Positions 1 to 7,433 of a stretch of 45,797 nucleotides of DNA are shown one piece after another. The first letter of the stretch is position 1. Each line of letters opens with the position of its first letter. The position numbers and the translations under genes were made by a program. The notes below the pieces were generated by a model. It saw only the letters and a program-made list of their open reading frames with translations, was not told the DNA's origin and made no database searches. The stretch lies in NCBI GenBank assembly GCA_007131745.1, contig SLPX01000246.1, forward strand, positions 1 through 45,797. Reading direction: 5' to 3'. Source of the stretch: Myxococcales bacterium. GTDB taxonomy: Bacteria > Myxococcota > Polyangia > HGW-17 > SLPX01.

Positions 1-44
1 ACGTTATTGAAAGCGAAGAAGGAACCATAAGAATTCGCAGATAA
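1..44 (+). CDS. 3' end of an upstream gene (partial)
   Basis: In the frame starting at position 3 the first bases translate to 13 residues (VIESEEGTIRIRR) followed by TAA at 42-44. The mix of charged residues looks like a protein C-terminus, and the next gene starts 60 bases later on the same strand. Nothing can be said about function from so little sequence, and a chance open frame at the window edge cannot be excluded. Confidence 0.3.
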   Translation, partial: VIESEEGTIRIRR

Positions 45-104
45 GGCTGTGTTTCCAACTCGCGGTTGCCGATTCGAGATGAATTTTATTCAGGAGAAAT
101 AAAG

Positions 105-1241
105 ATGAAGAGATCTGAAATTATGCTGATTTGCGTGTCGGTCGTTGGTATTGCGCTTCTTGCGGCCGGGTGCCCGAGAGAAGAGAGAAGAACCGCTCCT
201 ACGACATCAGGGGAAGAACAACCGTTCGTGGATCCTTCCGGAGGACCCGGCGGTGATCCGCCCGGGTTGTCAAAGGGCAAGGAGCTTTTTTCCCAAAAGA
301 GTTTTACCGCAGCGTTGAGCGAGTTCGACGAGTATGTGCAGATGAATCCGGAGGATTCGCGCGGACATTATTACAGGTCCATCTGCCTGCAGGCGCTCGA
401 TCGAAACGACGAGGCTGTGAAAGCCCTTGAAAAAGCAGTGGAAAGACAACCGGATTTTCCCGAAAAACACAACAATCTTGCAGGGCTTTATATGATGCAG
501 AATGATTTTGAGGGAGGTATCCGGGTCCTCGAAACAGCGATCAAGGCGTTTCCGGCCGACGGGAGTCTCTGGTACAATCTGGGTTTGGCAAGACTGTATA
601 ACAACAGGGCAGCGTCCGCGGCACAGGCTCTTGACAAGGCGGCAGGGTCGGGTGCGACGACTCCGGGGGTTTGGCTTGCAGCCGGAATAGCTTATTTGAA
701 AGCGGGAAGCCCGGTTGATGCTTTGAATCGTTTCTTGAAAGTGCTGGAAGGCGGCAATGTGAATGCTGGAGCGGAAGAAGGGGCGGCCAAGGCGCTTTTG
801 GCCTTGAAGAGACCGAAAGAAGCGCTGAAGCATGCCGAGAAAGCAGCCGCGCTTTCACCCCAAAATCCGGCGAGGCTCTACTTGTTGGGAGTAGCACATC
901 TTGCAGCGGGAAATCATGACAGTGCACTGGAAGCTCTTGACAAGGCGGCCGAAAGATCCCCCAAGAATTCGACGATTCAAATGCGACGTGCCGAGGTGCT
1001 TTTTCTCTCAGGAAAACACAAGAACGCCTTGAAAATGATAAAAACAGCTCTGTCTTTAGTGCAGGAAGAACGAGATGAATTGCGGGGTGAAATGCAGCTT
1101 TTACTGGGTGAGATCCAGGCAGCGATGAAAAACTGCCGGAGTGCTTTAAAAGCTTTTGATAACGCGAGAAATCTTGTCGGAGGCAACCCGGAGTTATTGG
1201 AAAGACTGGAAAAAGCGGTTGGTCGTTGTCGGAAAAAATGA
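105..1241 (+). CDS. TPR-repeat lipoprotein
   Basis: This is a 378-residue predicted lipoprotein. The ATG at 105 is chosen because an AGGAG stands at 92-96 and because it puts a classic signal peptide at the very N-terminus, ending in the lipobox LAAG-C with the lipidated Cys at residue 23. A TTG further upstream (66) would add 13 residues ahead of the signal and is less likely. After a short Pro/Gly-rich linker the rest is a run of about eight tetratricopeptide-like units (for example residues with the pattern WYNLGLARLYNNRAASAAQAL and LYLLGVAHLAAGNHDSALEA). TPR proteins of this kind act as periplasmic or outer-membrane scaffolds for complexes. The downstream neighbour is an OmpA-type envelope protein on the same strand, which fits an envelope role. 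The exact partner is unknown. Confidence 0.85.
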   Translation: MKRSEIMLICVSVVGIALLAAGCPREERRTAPTTSGEEQPFVDPSGGPGGDPPGLSKGKELFSQKSFTAALSEFDEYVQMNPEDSRGHYYRSICLQALDRNDEAVKALEKAVERQPDFPEKHNNLAGLYMMQNDFEGGIRVLETAIKAFPADGSLWYNLGLARLYNNRAASAAQALDKAAGSGATTPGVWLAAGIAYLKAGSPVDALNRFLKVLEGGNVNAGAEEGAAKALLALKRPKEALKHAEKAAALSPQNPARLYLLGVAHLAAGNHDSALEALDKAAERSPKNSTIQMRRAEVLFLSGKHKNALKMIKTALSLVQEERDELRGEMQLLLGEIQAAMKNCRSALKAFDNARNLVGGNPELLERLEKAVGRCRKK

Positions 1242-1280
1242 AGCCGTGGAAGGTTGAACCCTTGTTTTTCGAATCCTCAC

Positions 1281-1350
1281 GAAACAATAACTGAAATATT
1301 TTGTCAGTGAGGAAAATTACTGTTGTGTATCGGATTGTTTCAGTTATCAT
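1281..1350 (+). promoter_or_regulatory. inverted repeats and possible promoter ahead of the ompA-like gene
   Basis: ATAACTGAAA at 1287-1296 is repeated in inverse at 1338-1347 (TTTCAGTTAT). An overlapping second pair, GAAACAAT at 1281-1288 and ATTGTTTC at 1334-1341, can pair alternatively. A weak sigma-70-like pair, TTGTGT at 1323-1328 and TATCAT at 1345-1350 with 16 bases between, lies inside the same stretch. The arms could be two regulator half-sites or alternative stems in the leader; the sequence does not decide. Confidence 0.3.
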
Positions 1351-1381
1351 CGGGTATCTATACACACAGGAGGAGATATAC

Positions 1382-3280
1382 ATGAAACCGGCCGCTGTTC
1401 TTCGTGGTAATGGTTCAAGGCTGATAGCTTTAGTTTTATTTTCCGTAGTTTTTTGGAGAACAGGTCTGGCCGATGCGCAGCCTCAACTTGACAGATCTTT
1501 TGAAGTCCAAAATTACGATCCGGCAATAGGTCCTGGGCAGTTTATCACTGTGGAGAGTACTGCCATGCCGGGTCACCTGCAATACGGCTTGTCCCTCGAT
1601 TACACTTTTCAGCACAGGCCTTTATCCATTTTCCTGGTTGAAGATGGTGATCTCAAGACGGAAAATATTGTCATTGAACATCAAAACACTCTCTTTGCTC
1701 ACGGGTTTTTCGGGATCAATACAAGGGGTCTCGGAGGCAACTACCTGTTCAGGCAAATCCAATTTGGAATCTCTTTGCCGATTTACTTTCAATCCGGCGA
1801 ACTGGATGTAAGTGGTTACCCGATGCCGTCGAATACTCCGAGTCAGATAAGGGGTTTTGGAATCGGCGATATGAGAATTCACTTAAAAACGTCGCTGTGG
1901 CGTTTTTTGAATGAAAAGCTTCGGCTGGCTATGTCAACGACTGTAACGCTTCCATGGGTGGGGGATATTCCCAATTACCGGGCCGAGAACAATTTCATCG
2001 GTGAGAAGAACGTGACGGTGCGACCCCGGTTGATTGCCGAATTTGTTCACAGGGATCTCAGGATCGGTGCTAATGCCGGATTCATAGCAAGGGTGGAAGA
2101 ATCACAATTTTTTTCAACTACGGTGGGTCATCAATTCACCTATGGAGCCGCCGGTGAGTATGCCTTCTGGGAGGGAACCGGTCTTTTCGGCGTCAGACTC
2201 GCAGGCCTTGTTGAGATCGTGGGTCGGAACGGTTTGTCCATGGAGTTGGACGAGAATCCGCTTGAGGTCGATGCAGGGATCCGGGTCGGCTTCCCGTGGG
2301 GGTTGTCTTTTCTTGCCGGCGGAGGCGCCGGGCTCATAAAGGCGGTTGGAAGCCCGGTGTGGAGGACCTTTTTCAGGATAGAGTATTCGCCTGCTCTTGT
2401 AAAAGACTCGGACGGCGACGGCGTACCGGATTACAGGGATAAGTGTCCCTTTAAACCCGGCCCGGCAATGTATCATGGTTGTCCGCCTGAACTTGTTGAC
2501 AGTGACGGCGACGGCATACCCGATTATCTGGACAAATGTCCGCATGAACCTGAAGATTTGGATGGGTTCCAGGATGAGGACGGTTGCCCCGACCCGGACA
2601 ACGACGGAGATGGTATTTGTGATCCCAATGAGACTATTCAGGCGAACCTCGAAAAGTATAAGTACTATTGCGAGGGAAGGGACCTCTGTCCCATGCACTC
2701 CGGTCCGGCTAAATACAGCGGTTGCCCAAGGGAAATGCTTGACAGGGACGGTGACGGCATACCCGATTACCTGGACAAGTGCCCGGATGAAGCGGAAAAC
2801 GTGGACGGACATCATGACGAGGATGGATGTCCGGATCCCGGGCCTCCGCCTCCGGAACCGGAGCCCGTCAGGACTGAAGAGGATGTATGTCCTGCTCCTG
2901 ATGAAGATTCCGATGTGACCGTGGAAAAAGAACGCCTCGTTCTGAAAAGGCAGATAAGGTTCAGGGGAACATCTACCAGATTAGTGCCGCCCTCTGAAGA
3001 GATCTTGCAGCAGGTTGTGCCCCAATTGAAGTGCCGCCTGGAGTTTGTGCAAAACATTGTTGTTGTAGGGTTTGTGGAGCCGCTAATGCCGGAGGCCAAG
3101 GCCAAGAAAATTTCACAGGCATGGGCGGATGCGGTGAAGGAATACCTGGTAAAAGCCGGCATTCCCGCTGACAAGATAGTTGCAAGGGGCCTCGGGGGAA
3201 TCAGGCCAATATATGAGGGTACATCACGAACCCAAAACAGGGAAATCAATCGGCGGGTCGAGTTTTACTTCGCCAGATGA
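1382..3280 (+). CDS. OmpA-family outer-membrane protein with thrombospondin type 3 repeats
   Basis: The protein has 632 residues. The ATG at 1382 follows an AGGAGG at 1368-1373 and starts a signal peptide that ends near ADA-QP at residue 32-33. Residues about 35-335 look like an outer-membrane beta-barrel: alternating aromatic and polar residues and many short strands. Residues about 340-490 hold calcium-binding thrombospondin type 3 repeats, for example DSDGDGVPDYRDKCP and DSDGDGIPDYLDKCP, with paired Cys. After a Pro-rich linker the last 100 residues are an OmpA peptidoglycan-binding domain, with the typical ending KIVARGLGG and NREINRRVEFYF. The family links the outer membrane to peptidoglycan. 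Its stop codon lies four bases from that of the opposite-strand M50 gene, so the two converge without room for a separate terminator. Confidence 0.9.
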   Translation: MKPAAVLRGNGSRLIALVLFSVVFWRTGLADAQPQLDRSFEVQNYDPAIGPGQFITVESTAMPGHLQYGLSLDYTFQHRPLSIFLVEDGDLKTENIVIEHQNTLFAHGFFGINTRGLGGNYLFRQIQFGISLPIYFQSGELDVSGYPMPSNTPSQIRGFGIGDMRIHLKTSLWRFLNEKLRLAMSTTVTLPWVGDIPNYRAENNFIGEKNVTVRPRLIAEFVHRDLRIGANAGFIARVEESQFFSTTVGHQFTYGAAGEYAFWEGTGLFGVRLAGLVEIVGRNGLSMELDENPLEVDAGIRVGFPWGLSFLAGGGAGLIKAVGSPVWRTFFRIEYSPALVKDSDGDGVPDYRDKCPFKPGPAMYHGCPPELVDSDGDGIPDYLDKCPHEPEDLDGFQDEDGCPDPDNDGDGICDPNETIQANLEKYKYYCEGRDLCPMHSGPAKYSGCPREMLDRDGDGIPDYLDKCPDEAENVDGHHDEDGCPDPGPPPPEPEPVRTEEDVCPAPDEDSDVTVEKERLVLKRQIRFRGTSTRLVPPSEEILQQVVPQLKCRLEFVQNIVVVGFVEPLMPEAKAKKISQAWADAVKEYLVKAGIPADKIVARGLGGIRPIYEGTSRTQNREINRRVEFYFAR

Positions 3281-3284
3281 TGTC

Positions 3285-4112
3285 TTACCACTGGATCTTT
3301 TTGACTACCACAAAGGTCCCGTCGTTTGTTCGATAGATCCTCTGTTCATGATTTCCATTGCTATATGGTGCTTTTGAATGGAGAGGCCCCGAATTGTTCG
3401 ACGGCCTTCCGTTAGGATCGAACCAGCCTTGTGAATCTCCGTTTCTTCCCAACACTTCAATTTGCGGCTCTTCCCCGTCGTAGTGCCAGTAGCGGGCTAT
3501 TCTTTCCTCTCGTGTTCCCATCATCCATATCACGATCGCAACCGCTACTAGGTGCCAGTTGCGGGTCGATGCTGCTGCCAGACCCAGGAGAACAGCCGCT
3601 CCGTGTGTGATTTTTACTGCTATTTGCGTGGCTCGAAGTCTGCCGAGTTTCTTTGACAAAGCGGCGCGAAATATTCTTCCTCCGTCCATCGGCAGGGCGG
3701 GTAGGAGGTTGAAAACGCCCAGAACCGTGTTTACCCCGGCGAAGAGCCGAATGGTGGGGAACGGAAACAGTATTGCCCCTATCAGGCCAACGCCTGCCAA
3801 GGCGAAAGACACGGCCGGTCCGGCTGCGGCAATGATAATTTCATCCCGCGGCGAGCGTGGATTCCGGGTCATTTTGGCCACTCCTCCGAAAAAATGGAGT
3901 TCGATTCCCGCTATTGGAACACCCCGTCTTCTGGCGGCGATTGAATGACCCAGTTCATGTAAAAGGACGGATCCGAATACAACCACCGCTATGGTCAATC
4001 CTGCCCCGATTCCTTGGAACATGATCACCAACCCGAGCAGGATCAAGAAGCTCGTATTGACTTCAATGTCGAATCCCGCGATTCGTCCTATCTTCAAACT
4101 TCTAAACAACAT
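3285..4112 (-). CDS. M50-family (site-2 protease type) membrane metalloprotease
   Basis: This 275-residue multi-pass protein has the zinc-site motif HELGH at residues 52-56 and the second M50 signature NLLPALPMDGGR at 135-146, whose Asp143 is the third zinc ligand. Both catalytic elements are intact, so an active intramembrane protease is expected. Members of this family without PDZ or CBS domains cleave within membranes; their substrates are usually regulators such as anti-sigma factors, but none can be named here. The C-terminal 75 residues are a soluble tail. The ATG at 4112 is preceded by GGGAG about ten bases upstream. It is the last gene of a minus-strand run and follows the symporter gene after 131 bases. 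Confidence 0.88.
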   Translation of the reverse strand: MLFRSLKIGRIAGFDIEVNTSFLILLGLVIMFQGIGAGLTIAVVVFGSVLLHELGHSIAARRRGVPIAGIELHFFGGVAKMTRNPRSPRDEIIIAAAGPAVSFALAGVGLIGAILFPFPTIRLFAGVNTVLGVFNLLPALPMDGGRIFRAALSKKLGRLRATQIAVKITHGAAVLLGLAAASTRNWHLVAVAIVIWMMGTREERIARYWHYDGEEPQIEVLGRNGDSQGWFDPNGRPSNNSGPLHSKAPYSNGNHEQRIYRTNDGTFVVVKKIQW

Positions 4113-4145
4113 TTTCTTTGACTCCCGTCATCTCTGAAACCTTCC

Positions 4146-4191
4146 GTCACCGGGTGACTGTCGGCATTCAGGCATTAGTTAACATAATGCC
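4146..4191. repeat. two short palindromes between the symporter and M50 genes
   Basis: GTCACC-G-GGTGAC forms a perfect inverted repeat at 4146-4158. GGCATTA (4171-4177) and TAATGCC (4185-4191) form a second one around a 7-base centre that itself contains GTTAAC. Neither is followed by a T-run on either strand, so they do not look like intrinsic terminators. They lie just upstream of the M50 start codon and could be binding sites or mRNA stems. Confidence 0.35.
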
Positions 4192-4243
4192 CGATAAGCC
4201 GTGAATCAAGCCCCCCGATTCAACGAACCGCTGCAAAGGGAAC

Positions 4244-6136
4244 CTACATCAGTTTTTCAATTTTAAAAACCCGTGAGTCGCGTTCCTTCTTCCAACCGAG
4301 AAGGGACAACGCCTTGGAGGGAAGCTCGATATGTTCGCCCGAAGCTCTTTCGGGCAGAATGCGGGCGTGAATTGATCGCAATCCTCCTGTGTACCATCTC
4401 TTGTCGGTTACAAAAAGCAGGTCCCCGGTTTTGGCGGCCAGGGTGCCGAGAGCTTTCTTCGGTAGACGGACTCCAAAACGACCGGTGTCTTCATCATACG
4501 CTTCCATGTCGAGAGTGGCGGCTTTCAGGAAAACAGGTTTGCCTTTCGCCGTGTTCAGAGTGCCGCCCTTGTACCCCTCCTGGGCTTCTTTGAGGGTACC
4601 CCAGACGAGGCCGGTCAATTCCTCTACAGGCCTGGCCTGAGTGAGGTAAGCCGTTACTATGCCGATGGTGCCGCAGATTACAAACCCGTAAAGAGCTCGA
4701 ACGAAAAAATATGATTGTAAATGCCCATCCAGCCCCGAACCTCCGGCCTTTTCGATACCAAAGGCGAAAGGAGCGAGGACGTCAGGGAAAACAACTGAAA
4801 GCGCCATGGCTGCAATGCCGAGCGTGATGGTTAGAAAAGCGGCTCTGGTTGTAAACCTTCGCCAGAAGGCTCCGAACATCAAGGCCACTGCCAGAGGTGG
4901 GGAGACCATGGCCGTAAATGCTGCATGGGCTGCGTATATGGATTGAAAACTAGCGTAAACCGGAACAATTATGACTCCGATAAACGCAGCGCCCAGGGAA
5001 ACATACCTGGCCATTCTGAGAGACTGCTTATCCGTTGCTTTCGGTTTTACGTAGACTTTCCAGATGTCGTTCACCGCAACCGCTGATGTAGCGTTGATCA
5101 GAGTGTCGGCGGTTGACATGAGAGCCGCGGTCAACGCTGCCATGATTAATCCGAACAGCCCGGGATGACAAAGAATAGAGGCTACCAGGACAAAAACCGT
5201 GTTAGGGTCGGAGTCGCTCGGGATCAAACCCCTCGCTTCCATCACTTTGCCCAGCCATCCCGCTCCCGCAACGGCGACGACCGCAATCACCTGGAGAACG
5301 ATCAAAACAGCGGTGATGGCCTTGCGTCCTTCTTTGACGCTCTTTGCAGAGAGGTATCGCATCATGATACCTTGGTTCAAGAACAGGACGAAACACCCCT
5401 GGCTCAAACCGTCTTGCCATAGGATTCCCACCATGTTGAAATCGGGTGGATGGTTTGTGTATCCCAGGGCAAGGCGATGTCGATAAGGCATGAAACCCCA
5501 GAAAACATCAATTCCTCCGATGTAATAAAGGCCAAGACCGAAGAGCAGAAATCCCGCCGCCAGAAGCAAAACTCCCTGGAGGAGATCCGTCATGATTACC
5601 GATGTCTGTCCTCCGGCGGTTACGTATATCGCCGATATGACCGCGATGACCACCACGGCCAACATGAGGTCCCAGCCCAGCATTGCGTTTAGTGCGACAC
5701 CGAGGGTGTAAAAATTAATTCCTATGTTCCCTACAAGATAGGTCAACATCAGGATGGTCGCCATCAACCTGGTCCGCCTGTCGAACCGTTTCTCGAAATA
5801 CTCGGGAATGGAGGTGATACGGCTATAGTAGATAATCGGCAACCAGCCGAACATGAACAGGGGCATCCAGTACCAGTCGTTCCAGTAAGTGTGGGTGGAA
5901 CTCATCCCGTAAGAATAAGCGACTGCCGAATACTTGATGAAACTGTAGGAGCCGACAATGGTGGCGACCATGGAAAAAGCGATGAGCCACCATGGAAAAC
6001 GTTGGCCGCTGAAAAAGAAATCTTTGGTGCTTTTTGTATAGCGACTGAATATGGCTCCGAAACCGAGGATTACAACGAAATAGCCTATGATGATGCCGTA
6101 ATCCAGTGAAGTTCCTATAATGTGGGTTCCTTGCAT
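4244..6136 (-). CDS. sodium:solute symporter (SSS family) with a C-terminal soluble domain
   Basis: The protein has 630 residues. The first 500 or so carry about 13-14 membrane helices of the SSS (LeuT-fold) type. Diagnostic stretches include FFFSGQRFPWW after the first helix, ITSIPEYFEKRFDRR, and the sodium-site helix AALMSTADTLINATSAV with its Ser-Thr-Ala-Asp. The transported solute cannot be read from sequence. The last 120 residues are hydrophilic and look like a small beta-rich domain (VRLPKKALGTLAAKTGDLLFV), an unusual addition for the family. The ATG at 6136 has AGAGGAAAC directly upstream. It belongs to a minus-strand run with the genes on both sides. A sodium gradient for it could come from the nearby NQR complex. 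Confidence 0.85.
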   Translation of the reverse strand: MQGTHIIGTSLDYGIIIGYFVVILGFGAIFSRYTKSTKDFFFSGQRFPWWLIAFSMVATIVGSYSFIKYSAVAYSYGMSSTHTYWNDWYWMPLFMFGWLPIIYYSRITSIPEYFEKRFDRRTRLMATILMLTYLVGNIGINFYTLGVALNAMLGWDLMLAVVVIAVISAIYVTAGGQTSVIMTDLLQGVLLLAAGFLLFGLGLYYIGGIDVFWGFMPYRHRLALGYTNHPPDFNMVGILWQDGLSQGCFVLFLNQGIMMRYLSAKSVKEGRKAITAVLIVLQVIAVVAVAGAGWLGKVMEARGLIPSDSDPNTVFVLVASILCHPGLFGLIMAALTAALMSTADTLINATSAVAVNDIWKVYVKPKATDKQSLRMARYVSLGAAFIGVIIVPVYASFQSIYAAHAAFTAMVSPPLAVALMFGAFWRRFTTRAAFLTITLGIAAMALSVVFPDVLAPFAFGIEKAGGSGLDGHLQSYFFVRALYGFVICGTIGIVTAYLTQARPVEELTGLVWGTLKEAQEGYKGGTLNTAKGKPVFLKAATLDMEAYDEDTGRFGVRLPKKALGTLAAKTGDLLFVTDKRWYTGGLRSIHARILPERASGEHIELPSKALSLLGWKKERDSRVFKIEKLM

Positions 6137-6175
6137 GTTTCCTCTGTAAAGCCTTTAGAGTCCGGTGTTTCAGTC

Positions 6176-7327
6176 TCAAAAAAGCCGGGCGAAATAGAAC
6201 TGAAAGCTTCCTATCAATACCGCGTAGAAAAGCAAACCGCCGACCATCCAAACCAGGTTAAGTCGTTGTTTCTTGCTTTCAAACCCCACGTCACCCTGTC
6301 GCCAGGCCATGATCATGCCCAGCAGGAAAACCGTTCCCATTACGCCGAAATATATCAGGTAGTTCAAAAGACTTTCAGGAATACCTTCTTCGGGCGGGAG
6401 TACGGTGACCTTGTTGTCTGTGTCGAGCTGATGACCCCTGTGAGTGGTTGTGGAAACTTGAACCGTGTAACGCCCCGGGGGCAGATGACGGCCCACTGAG
6501 GCGCTCACGCGTGCACTGTTTTCATTCGAGATGTTGTGCATGAATCGTTTCCGGATGTCTTGCAACGGCCATCCGACCGAATAACCCATCCTTCTAAGTC
6601 GTACGAGAGGAGCTTGCCGTTCCGGCAGGGGACCTTCAAGTGCAATGCGGATCGTATCCGCAAGGTCTGAACCCATGAAGCTGAGCCGCGCCGGATCGCC
6701 CGAGCGGATGGTTGAAGGTGTTATCCGGTGCAACCTGGGAGCATCCCTGTTTTCAGGGCGGTCCGTGACAATGTAGCGGAGATTTGTGAACTTCATCCTT
6801 CTGCCTCGCCGCACTACAAGGGTGTAGGTTCCGGGGTATACACCCGGCGGCACTGTTGCGGAGAGATGGTTGGGGTCGGCCAGGGAAAGATCTTCCAGGG
6901 AAAATCCCCGACCAAGCTGTTTCGCAGAACCGGTCCACATTTCCAGCCGGTAATCGTGTCTTTTTTCTGCTTCTCCTGAGGCGGAAGGATCTTCGAAAAC
7001 GTGGAGATTGGTTCCCCTGATCCTGAGCTTATATGGAGAAAAATTCCCTCCGCTGTTTGGATGGATTGACTCAAATGTCAGATCAGTTGAGGTTTTCCCG
7101 GTGTCGGAAGATTCTTTTCGAGAACAGGAAAGAGCGGGCAAAAAGAAAAGAAAAACAAAGGTCGGAATGCGGAGATGCATCACGAATCTGAATTTCTTCA
7201 CAACGTTTTCATTATTGCGCGAGCAATATGTTTCTACTTTTCCGGCGCATTCTTTCTCGACCTTCACGTTCCGACTCTCCGGCAGGTAGTCAATGAATGA
7301 GATTTTCCTATCTTGTTCCATGTTCAT
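6176..7327 (-). CDS. IPT/TIG-like envelope protein with two C-terminal membrane helices
   Basis: I do not recognise a named family. The reading frame allows 383 residues. From about residue 42 there is a signal-like stretch (RIPTFVFLFFLPALSC), then two beta-sandwich-like segments with the pattern of IPT/TIG domains: IHPNSGGNFSPYKLRIRGTN and ITPSTIRSGDPARLSFMGSD, each ending in a PPG-Y-V-V strand. Two membrane helices close the protein, at about 323-346 and 357-380. The start is uncertain. The ATG at 7327 has a weak GAGAA; a GTG at 7201 would place the signal peptide right at the N-terminus and could make this a lipoprotein, although the Cys context (ALS-C) is not ideal. It lies between the symporter and an aspartic-protease-like lipoprotein on the same strand. 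Confidence 0.6.
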   Translation of the reverse strand: MNMEQDRKISFIDYLPESRNVKVEKECAGKVETYCSRNNENVVKKFRFVMHLRIPTFVFLFFLPALSCSRKESSDTGKTSTDLTFESIHPNSGGNFSPYKLRIRGTNLHVFEDPSASGEAEKRHDYRLEMWTGSAKQLGRGFSLEDLSLADPNHLSATVPPGVYPGTYTLVVRRGRRMKFTNLRYIVTDRPENRDAPRLHRITPSTIRSGDPARLSFMGSDLADTIRIALEGPLPERQAPLVRLRRMGYSVGWPLQDIRKRFMHNISNENSARVSASVGRHLPPGRYTVQVSTTTHRGHQLDTDNKVTVLPPEEGIPESLLNYLIYFGVMGTVFLLGMIMAWRQGDVGFESKKQRLNLVWMVGGLLFYAVLIGSFQFYFARLF

Positions 7328-7433
7328 TTCTCACGGGGCAAATGATTGACAATAGAAAACACTGCCTTAAGCCGGGTTTATATAAGCCGGTCAATCGGGT
7401 CAGGTCAAGTCAACAAGGACTTTGTCTTTCGTA

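Noticed and set aside
541..1383. Long open frame on the minus strand opposite the TPR lipoprotein gene.
   Set aside because: No ribosome site and no domain-like pattern; it is the antisense shadow of a well-supported gene.
2114..2815. Open frame opposite the TSP3 repeats of the OmpA-type gene.
   Set aside because: Its repeats only mirror the Asp/Gly-rich codons of the sense strand.
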